Shown: positions 10,919-19,925 of the stretch, one piece after another
Position numbering within the stretch: the stretch's first letter is position 1
Layout of the letters: each line of letters begins with the position of its first letter
Notes under the pieces: model-generated
Database searches by the model: none
What the model was told of the DNA's origin: nothing
What the model saw: only the letters and a program-made list of their open reading frames with translations
Program-made: the position numbers and the translations under genes
Assembly: GCF_000003815.2 (NCBI RefSeq)
Contig: NC_049981.1
Span: 3,207,926-3,244,414 of the forward strand
DNA: 36,489 nucleotides
Origin: Branchiostoma floridae
Taxonomy: Eukaryota; Chordata; Leptocardii; Amphioxiformes; Branchiostomatidae
Direction: 5' to 3'

Positions 10919-13900
10919 ACTTCAAATGTCCCACGGAAGCTTACGATGTCCCCAACCAGAACACTCCGCGGTGTCCCAGAAGGTAAGACAGCACAAATTT
11001 CGTATATATGCACCTGAGCAATACAGAAAATTCATATTTCTTATTGATTTAGACAAACATTTTATTGTAAAACATATCTGTTCCTGCATTTTCAGTATCA
11101 CAAAGAAGCGAGAAGAAGTCGAAATCACTTCATAGAATATGATTCTTGTGTTGGTTGATGTTGCAAATGTTCCATGTATCTGTCAACTATCTGATCTGTA
11201 TATACGTACAATAAAGGTTTTTTTATAGGAAAGTTCCCACACTTTTTTAAATCTTTGTCTAGTGTTGAAAATATTCGTTTTTCCTATGCATTTTGATCAC
11301 AAACACATCTCAAGCTAACTTTTCAAAATCACTGACAAGAAGAAGTGGAACAAGTTTTAAAACCCCTTTCTAGATGAATGTTATATCATCTCGATGTCAC
11401 CACGTGTACTTTATTATGGCTTTTGCATATGAATGCCTCTATTTAGCCCGATAGGGCATACATATATAAAGATGCTATCATTCATTCCTTGGTTCTTGTG
11501 TGAGAGTATTCTCTAAAACCTGCGTCATATTTCGAACGAGATTTGAAGAAAGTGTCCAAATGAAAAATGCCATGTTTTCTCCCGAATATCAGCCGCGGTA
11601 GGGGACTCTCTTCTGACATTGCTTCAAGAAAGACGGCGGTGGATTAACTCTAACATCTGACTTTTATTAAATTTTCATTCCAAGTTTCATAACATCCATC
11701 AAAATAATGTTGAAGTTCAATCACAACACAATTAGAAAAGATTTTGACTTGACTTGAACACAAAAAATAAAACAGTAACCACTGCTTGGAGAATATGAAT
11801 TAAGGGACGTTTGAAGCATTTATTTTAACAAGACGTGAAGAAAGAAATGAAGAATGAAACATACTGTCTTTTCTTCCCAATACCAGCCGCAGTAGGGGGG
11901 ACAGCTCTGCCAGTCCTGACATTGCTGAGAAGAAGACGGAGGCAGATGAACTCAAAGACAAGGTGATGAAAGCCAAGTCTGACACAGAAGCTGACCGACT
12001 GGCGATGCAGAACGGCCTGAACTTGGAGAAGAAAAAGAGGTACGAAGTATTTACACCATTTCAAGTCCGCATGAGTTCCGTATCGACAGTTTTAGCTGGT
12101 GAAGTTCGCGGCCGAAGATGTACGTAGTTTTTTCGTTTGCACAACAACTTCTTTTGAAGTGAAAATTCTAGCCTCTTTACATACATATTCCGCTGCAGTA
12201 CTGTGGGAAGTTACTATTATAGGAGACTCACTATCAAGCTTGAAGATCAATCCACAAACCCATGTATTTGTATTCGTTCTCGGTGGTGGCATGAATATAA
12301 GTCATGACTTGAGTGTTCCATGTCTTATAAATATATGTTGCAATAAAAAAATCTACAACTTCTGGAGTTCTGCAGTTTACACAGTAAATCTTTACTAACA
12401 CACATCAACCCCACCATAGCAAAATCGAAAACATAACCTTCTAGTCACATAAAAATACTCACATTGTAATGTACCATAGCGCCATGTGCCAAATGTTTTC
12501 CCTAATTTATTTTACCTAGTTTTCCCTCATCATATTTTATTTTGAACTATCGTAGAGTGGAATTTGTTATCACCAAGCACAGTAGGGGCATATTCTCTGG
12601 ATAGTTTCAAAGAACGCTTGCAGATAGATGTGCAAAACTTAGGTATAACGGGTCCTCCGGTGTAATATAACCAGCTGCTGCCGCGCCGCGTGCCTGCGAA
12701 TCTGGTGTGTTACGCCGAAGGTCGGTTATACCGGCTATATTGATACAGATACAGATTTCTTATCAGCTAAACACATGCGTATATATTCAAGTCCGTTTGA
12801 AGTGCGTATAACGCTTTTAGTCTCTACCAGGCTCATAAATTGGACAAATATAGATACATAACATGTCAGATGAGTTAGCTGACCGAGAAGTATGGTTAGC
12901 GACCCAGCCAACTCGTCTGACATGTTACCTGTTTACGTTTGTCCAATTTCTATTATTTTTCCAACGACCTGTGGGGCCAGCTGGTGGAGGCAAATACTCC
13001 CATGCGCCCCTCACACGGACTTAAATATATACGCAGGTGTGGCCCCACCTTAAGAAGATGAATGATCCCAATTTCTCATTGCTAACATAGGACCGCATGT
13101 TTATCATGTCAGCCACGAATATATAGCACTGAAGTTGTCATTGGTTGAAATACAGGGAGGATCTAGCCAATCAGCTGCCCGATATGATGAAGACGACTGC
13201 CGACCTGAAGAAATCAGCAGAAGATCACATGGACGTCCTGAAAACTGGCCAATCAGAGGCTCTGAACGAACTCAAGGCCAAACTACAGGCCCTCAAACAA
13301 AAGGTATTTGAAATCCTTTACAAATTTTCTTCTATGTTGATTTGATTGCATGGAACCCTACAAATAATGCGAGAGTGTGGAGTAACAAAAAAGTTTTGCC
13401 CCCTAAAATGTTGTCATTAGTATAAAAGCTAATTGGTCAGGATGCTTGAACAAATGACTAAACACACAGAGTATGGTACACAAAATAACACATTTTTCAT
13501 ACATTGTATTCTGTCAAATTTCTTCTTTGACTTTGAATTTAGAATTATACGACATTGTATCAGTTTTCCAATACTGTATACATGCAATTAACAGCATTGG
13601 TTAGTATATACTCATTTTAGCCACTTTTGTACGGTTAATTTTCTTTTTGGGCAAGAACGAAAATCAGTGCTGGCGTGGATGCCATCGATCCCATGTGGAT
13701 TCTTTTATTGAAATATAAAAGTGAAAATGTTTACGGGGATTCAATTTTGCAATGCGGAGGAAATTAAAGTTTCCAATTAAATTGTAAAAGAGGAATATAA
13801 TGTTTGCAGTGGTTTTAAATTCTCCGAGTCGGTAAAAATGTCACCGTGAAAACCACAAACATGAAACAATCACAAAACAACCTTATTTCAACGTGGACTT

Positions 13901-16900
13901 TTAGAACAAATGGCTGATCCATTTTTTTTAATGAAAACAGGTGAATGAGCTTGAAGCCAAGGTTACTAATGATAAGGATGTCCGTAGCGGTGAGGAGGGA
14001 AAGGACAACACAGACGGGAAGGACAACACCGACGGGAAGGACAACACCGACGGGAAGGACAACACCGACGGGAAGGACAACACCGACGGGAAGGACAACA
14101 CCGACGGGAAGGACAACACCGACGGGAAGGACAACACCGACGGGAAGGACAACACCGACGGGAAGGACAACACAGATGGCACCGACAAACCAAAACTACC
14201 AAAACCAAGCAAGCCAAAGGATGTCCAAGGTAAACATAACAACCTTTCCTAAAGTGATTTCAGTTGAAACACTTATTTGAGCTAGGATAATAAAGAATTT
14301 TTCTTCAAAACCAGTTAATCTCACCTGCTTACGTTTGGATGTCTGTCAGACATCTTCCTCAGACCTTCTATTGGAGTGCTGTTTCTCGCCGCTATACGTA
14401 ACTGATGTAGGTGGCGCTTTTGCGGCGAGAACATGATCTCAAACGTGGTTAAGTTTGTATCCCCCTAGTTACTATTAATCATTTTGCCATTATACTTGTT
14501 AAAGGCCATGTGACACGGTGGGCTTGTGGTTACGGTGTTTGACTCAGAACCAGGAGGTACTGAGTTCGAATCACTTTAACAGATACTGGTTGTCATCCAT
14601 GACAGGTCTTGGTAAAGGCACTTTACTCCGTTTTTCCATACTCACCTCAGGTGAAAATGACTGCATTAAATAGCTTTGGTTATAGGGACGTCCCTCAGAT
14701 AGGATATGAAATGGAGCACCTTGCTGAGCACCACTCATTGCAAAGCGTTCTTCCCTTCAAATAAACCTGTCCGGATATGCAGCTTGTACACCTCAGTAGA
14801 AACCTAGAGTGACAGGCCAAGAGGCGGTTTACCGGGTACGCAAACCAAACAATAGATATAAACTTAATGCATTGAGTAACACATTTTTTATCCCCCCTCC
14901 CCACAAACAGACTGCGCACATATACACGAGCAGGACCCGTCCAAGCGGTCCGGGCTGTACAGTACCATGGTACCGGGCATGCGGACATCTGTCATCACAT
15001 ACTGTGACATGGACAACAACAAGGAGGGAGGGGGGTGGACCGTCATCCAGCGCAGACAGACGAGTGACTCCTTTGAAAAGTATGAAGTCATCCAGCTAAA
15101 CTTCAATTTTTTCCTATCATAAAGTTTGAAATACAGTTGCCTGGGAGCAACAGTCTGTATAATTGTATAGCAGGGTCAGTATCAGTTATATACATATACT
15201 GTATTGAATGATAATATATATTGTATTGAGCTGTCTGCCAGTTCATTAAAGTGATGCTAAAGAAGTGTGATGGATGAAATGTTTGAAAGTATTCTTCATT
15301 TCTTCCCAGTTGTATATATTAAATTGAATTGTATTTGCGTATTGTCTATGTGGATGTCTAATCTAATAATAAACGTGTCATATACAAATGTACTATTACC
15401 TACATATCTGGAATGTACATGTACCATTCTTGTCATGCAAGCAGTAATCATTGATAGTATAAGTACTCCAACACATAGTTATGGATCAAATTTTCAACGA
15501 CCTGGGACTGTCGCCTTCTTCAGGATCAATACTGATGACTGATCACTTCAGAATGTTAACTCACAAGAGTTGCAGATACTTTGGTAATTGGTCATGCCAG
15601 GAAGTTTGTGTACTATTCTCTTTGTGCAGGGTCTGGAACGAGTACAAACATGGGTTTGGCAACCCCATGGGCACATTCTGGTGGGGAAACGAGAAGGTCC
15701 ACCAACTCACCAAGCAGAAGCCATACCATCTGAGGGTGGAGGTGCAGAACGCAGCGGGCAGCAAGAGGGTCGCCGTGTACGAGGACTTCAAGTTAGTATG
15801 GCAACTTGTCTTCTTCTTCTGCACATCTTCTGTTTCACCTGCCACAGTTTTAAACAAGCATTCTACATTCCTGAAGTACACATTCCAGTACTACATTCCA
15901 AAATTACCCTTCTTGACTTATCTTTTCAGACTGTTAATCTCAATAAACTCAACTCAACTGGCCCCTGCAGTTACAAAAAGCGGCTAGGGGACCCAAACGT
16001 ACATGTATACCGCCTACTCTCTACCACTGAAAAATCACGACTATAGCTTGTTCATAACTGAAGATATCAAATTGGAAGTCCTGCTGAAGTACTGTACCAA
16101 TCTGAATTCTAATCGTTTCAAGGTCTTATCAACCTACATACATATCAAATTCAATCCATTCAGGCCTTTACAAGTTCATCATCATCATCTTCGCCACATG
16201 TCAGTATCCATTGAAGTGGGCCGTCATTGTTCTCCACACTTTTCTATCTGCTGCTGTCCGTTGCACCTCCTCCTAAGTGCATCCCATCTAAGCAAGGTCT
16301 TGCTCCACTGTTCTCCTCCATGTCATGCCCCCCCCCCCCACCTTCCTTTTCCTGTTGGGTGCCAGTTAAGTACCACCCTGGGAAGTCCCAGGATCGGCAT
16401 TTGCACAACATTCCCAAGTCTTAGTTACACGTCCATCCATACAAAATTTTTGTACGTGTGTGTGTAGGTTGGAGGATGAGGACAGTAAGTACACCCTGAA
16501 GGTAGGGAAGTACTCCGGCACCGCTGGCGACGCCCTCATGACTCACAACGGGAAGAAGTTCAGCACCAAGGACCAGGACAACGACACCTACCAACCATAC
16601 AGGTGAGTACCAGGGCATATATCATAGGTCTTTAGTAGGGGTGGGTACCGATGCAGAAAATTCTGGTGCAGATCCGGACACAAACCTGATTCAGTATGTA
16701 AAAGCTTGTTAACTGTTGTTCAGATTTAGTGTAATTATAGGCTCTCACAGCACTGTTGCATCATTATGTTGTTGAATAATGACTACAATTAAAGTACTAA
16801 CCTAAAGGCATTAACTTCTTTTTTTAATGATAAGACCCATGTTGATTCGATTATAAGAATTGGAGTTGGTCATTTAGAAATTTGGGCAAGTCTAATAATT

Positions 16901-17375
16901 TTCTGCTCAGGAAATTAGACTTCAACATTGAAATTTGATATTTAAGAGTTGATGCCTCAACCCAAGATGCATATGGTGTCATAACACATTGGTCATTTGC
17001 TATAATCATCGAATAACACTTTTTAACATCTAGAAAGTCATTGAACACCCGGCTTGTTGAAATTCGATGTGTTACGACGTCATAACCAACATGAAACGTT
17101 CATAAAAACTGTTAATTGATATTTGGTATTGTTACTGAAATACCAACATCTTTGCCTTCCCTACCAGCTGTGCTGAAGGCTACAAGGGCGGCTGGTGGTA
17201 CAACGACCGCTGCTTCGACTGCAACCTGAACGCCGAGTATGAGAACGAGGTCACGGAGGGGAAGTTCGGCTACTGGCTGCCCTTCAATGGCTACAAGGGG
17301 CTGGTCCACACAACCATGATGATCCGCCCAGCCGACTACAAACCGAAAACTCCTGAACCAATTACAAAACCTTAG
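10843..17375 (+). CDS. FREP-2: secreted fibrinogen-related protein with KDNTDG linker (8 coding exons)
   Basis: Exons: 10843-10982, 11887-12039, 13156-13303, 13941-14229, 14911-15079, 15630-15791, 16468-16602, 17168-17375. Phases 2,2,0,1,2,2,2 equal FREP-1; total 467 aa. The order is signal peptide (MALKLVLPVCVLLMIAEL...), a Cys-Pro head (FKCPTEAYDVPNQNTPRCP) and a coiled coil over exons 2-3. Exon 4 has ten KDNTDG hexapeptides and a Lys/Pro-rich tail, and a FReD of about 224 residues starts at DCAHIHEQ. FReD hallmarks: YCDMDNNKEGGGWTVIQRR, VWNEYKHGFGNPMGTFWWG, FSTKDQDND (Ca2+ site), GGWWYNDRCFDCNLN and MMIRP. Exon 2 carries an RGDS tetrapeptide (11894-11905). Two in-frame acceptors 6 bases apart (exon start 11887 or 11893) are possible. 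The start codon is that of the fifth copy of the upstream half-exon array, the only one with a donor. Role by family: secreted lectin-like recognition; ligand unknown. Confidence 0.87.
11545..11665 (+). pseudogene. decayed duplicate of FREP-2 exon 2
   Basis: The sequence from GAAGAAAG through TTTTCTCCCGAATATCAGCC and CTGACATTGCTTCAAGAAAG parallels the real acceptor and exon 2 start at about 11836-11965. It has lost the splice-site context and frame (TAA soon after GTGGATTAAC). It is an old tandem exon duplication of which only one copy stayed functional. Confidence 0.6.
12769..13052. mobile_element. MITE with GTGGGG...ACACNNGCGTATATAT ends, copy 1
   Basis: The left end (ACACATGCGTATATATTCAA) and the reverse complement of the right end (ACACCTGCGTATATATTTAA) match. 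Internally, AATTGGACAAAT and ATGTCAGATGAGTTAGCTGA on the left pair with CGTCTGACATGT and TTTGTCCAATTT on the right, giving a nested hairpin. It lies in FREP-2 intron 2. A second copy is at 18155-18462. Confidence 0.7.
13430..13620. repeat. dispersed AT-rich repeat, copy 3
   Basis: Homologous in ordered blocks to 7335-7545 (GGTCAGGA, CAAATGACTAAACACACAGA, TTCTTTGACTTTG, CAGTTTTCCAATA). FREP-2 intron 3. Confidence 0.5.
14001..14180 (+). repeat. coding 18-bp VNTR, ten KDNTDG units
   Basis: Ten 18-base units (AAGGACAACACCGACGGG) in frame. Units 2-9 are identical; the first and last differ at one or a few bases. They encode an acidic, hydrophilic linker of 60 residues between coiled coil and FReD. 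The near-identity indicates recent expansion or homogenisation. Confidence 0.95.
14340..14480. mobile_element. hairpin-bearing MITE family, copy 2
   Basis: The hairpin arms TTCTCGCCGC (14383-14392) and GCGGCGAGAA (14422-14431) pair perfectly around GATGTAGGTGGCGCT. They are followed by GTTTGTATCCCCC as in the copies near 6700 and 21120. The left side has TGTCTGTCAGACATCTTCC, matching the third copy's CTATCAGACACCATCATC. Confidence 0.6.
14514..14720 (+). mobile_element. tRNA-derived SINE, intron 4 of FREP-2
   Basis: A tRNA-like head (GGGCTTGTGGTTACGGTGTT) with B box GAGTTCGAATCA is followed by the shared SINE body (GGTAAAGGCACTTTACTCC, CTCACCTCAGGTGAAAATGA, CCTCAGATAGGA). Confidence 0.65.
16635..16700. 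repeat. dispersed GTAGGGGTGGGTACC repeat, short copy
   Basis: Matches the start of the repeats at 9124 and 24414 (GTAGGGGTGGGTACC, CAGATCCGGACA, AACCTGATT). FREP-2 intron 7. Confidence 0.5.
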
Positions 17376-17569
17376 CACGGTAGAAACCAGTTAATTGCAC
17401 AACGGATAAACGCACACTTCTGTTAACTGCGCAAAAATCTCAAAATCCCAAACCGGCGTGGTCCAGCTAGATAACTTCGGATTATTGCACCAGCCGGATA
17501 GTTGCACGAAATTCGTTGGCAAATAGGCTGTGCAATTAATCGGCTTCTGCTGTATTCACACATTTGATG

Positions 17570-17575
17570 AATAAA
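17570..17575 (+). promoter_or_regulatory. candidate poly(A) signal of FREP-2
   Basis: AATAAA about 195 bases after the FREP-2 stop codon. Confidence 0.6.
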
Positions 17576-18154
17576 CAATATGACATGTGCACTGGCAGCA
17601 GAACCTTGTCATTGTGTTCAGTAGCCGGTTATACCTAAAAAATAACTTTAATGTCGTATCTGCTTGGCAACTCTGCGAGGCTATATTGCGTTACTGCATA
17701 ATTTTACTTAGGAAAACCTGGGAAACTTTGTTTCAACTTAGGAGAAAATCAATCCCTAAATGGACATTATGAATTAACATAGATTAAGTAAAACGTACCA
17801 TGGCAAGATTGTGTTTTCTGTGGAACTGTATACGTAGTTTTGGTACATTGGCAGCAGAAATTGACAAGAATAGGGGGTCCATCTCAGTGTGAGTGGGTCA
17901 AATCAATCCTCCAGAGCAAGCCGCTAGGAGCCAAAACACACACCACGCCTTCCTTGCATCGCACGTTATCTGCCACGAAGAAATCAAGACAAAAGTATGT
18001 CCAGGTCAAAAGATACACAAAAAATGGAAGTTCTACTGAAGTACCAAGGTTACAAATGTACAAGTGGCACATAGGGCAACAAGTGTTCTCACTGTTTCTA
18101 CAGCAGGTTATACTTTTACAGTTGAGGGAAGCGTTGCAAGCCCTTCTCTTTTAA

Positions 18155-18462
18155 GGTGGGTTCACACATGGGTATGTATTCAAGTCCGCTTGAGGTGCGT
18201 ATGAAGCTCTTAGTCTCTACCAGGCTCCACAGGTCGCGGGAAAAATAGTACAAATTGGACAAATATAGATACATAACATACCAGATGAGTTAGCTGACCG
18301 AGAAGTATGGTTAGCGACCCAGCTAACTTAGCTGACATGTTACCTGTTTACGTTTGTCCAATTTCTATTATTTTTCGAACGACCTGTGGGGCCTGGTGGA
18401 GGTAAATACTCCCATGCGCGCCTCATACGGACTTAAATATATACGCACGTGTGACCCCACTC
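18155..18462. mobile_element. MITE with GTGGGG...ACACNNGCGTATATAT ends, copy 2
   Basis: The left end GTGGGTTCACACATGGGTAT matches the reverse complement of the right end GTGGGGTCACACGTGCGTAT. The internal core (TCTCTACCAGGCTC, ATGAGTTAGCTGACCGAGAA, CGACCTGTGGGGCC) is nearly the same as at 12769-13052. Confidence 0.75.
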
Positions 18463-19925
18463 GGGTGTTTGAGGGTTAAGGCCCTTTTTCCAACACGCAG
18501 ACCCCAGTCAACGTCCCTCCAAATCGGACGGGTGCAGCCCCAATCCAAGATTAAAAAAGGGTTTCCCAGTTACCACTAAATAAAATCAGTAGCTGAACAA
18601 TACCGTTTGAGCTATAGGGATTTACCTTTAGCTAACAAAATATTTAAAAAAAACTTCGTGATGTACATGATATACAATTATCATCATTGTGATATCCATC
18701 CCCTAGCTTGGGCCTGCGTATTGGCAATTATCAGAGAGAGAGAGAGAGTACTCGCTGTGTGTGTATCCTAAAATGACCCCGACTTTTGATCCTAAAATGA
18801 CCTGAAGTGACCTGTGCAAAGTACAGTCAAATGTACATTGCACATTCGTGCATTATACTAAATATAATATGTTGTTGATTGGAAACTGCTGACATAAACA
18901 ACTCAATGTCTTGTCACATGTCACATGTGCTGATATATTTAAATCATAACTAGTAGACAAGAATGCTAAAGGTCTCCAGTACAGTAAAGTGAACAATAGT
19001 CACGTTTTAAACAGTTCAAAGTCTGAGGTCCCAGACTTGGTAAATAACATTTTGACATCTAATCTACTTGAATGTACGGAGGTTCAACTAGCAGTATTAT
19101 TTAATAGGAACAGGAGTGTTCAGGTCAGTTTATCCTTAGGATATGTTTTTTGTGTTTGTATACAATTAATTTATTTATTATACTGTATTCAACCAAAATG
19201 AGCCCATGTCTATACTGCTATCACTAGCCTGACATTTATCTATTATTTTTATCTCTGAAATTTTCCCCTGCAATTTCTATTTTGAAATAATGAGGAACAA
19301 AGTGTCTTGAACAGCACTTTCCTATTGGCTTTCCATAGTCAAGGTAACTGTAGCAAAAGAAGGAAATTAAAGACAGGAAATAAGATAGCCTATGACACTA
19401 ATTGGGACCTTTGAAGGAAATTTTACAACTTCCTGTCACGTTGTGGTGAGACATGCTTACATGTAGCTGCAATACTGAACTGCAGATAATAATAATAACA
19501 AACAAGCTAGGCATGACTAAAACAATATCTTCACTAACGGGTTCTGAGGCGATTATAAGAAATCACTATAGGGCATTTAAATTTACCTCAAGACATTAAT
19601 ATTTTGAAACAACAACCAGGGGTCATTATGTGAATGGATAAAAGTGCTGAAATTTATTCCATTTTCGTAACTTCCTGTGGGAAGATGCCGTATGTAAACT
19701 AGGGTTTAGTTATGTACCGTTACGTGTGCTTTTTCCTAAACTGAAGATTCTTTTGACTGTTGTTCTTTAATGTTATAATGTTTCGTAAATAAACAAGCTT
19801 TCTAATGATCCACCAGAATCAAGTTCCCAACTTCTACATGTAAATTTCGAATCTTATGTGAAAACAATTTCTATTTTTGCCATCAACACGAGATAGACCA
19901 CTAAGTGTTGAGTTTCCATAGGGAC

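Larger units (their letters stand above)
17376..19921. other. FREP-2/FREP-3 intergenic region
   Basis: Contains the FREP-2 3' UTR with AATAAA at 17570-17575, a MITE (18155-18462), a short GA tract (about 18732-18748) and AT-rich unique sequence. Open frames near 17840-18154 and 18989-19201 have no recognisable domain and no clear splice context. No other gene was seen. Confidence 0.5.

Noticed and set aside
13928-14242. Minus-strand Ser/Val/Leu/Pro repeat protein opposite the KDNTDG repeat
   Set aside because: It is an antisense shadow of the 18-bp VNTR, whose sense strand is in frame with FREP-2.
17840-18154. 104-codon open frame downstream of FREP-2
   Set aside because: No family similarity, no signal peptide and no convincing splice context; treated as chance.
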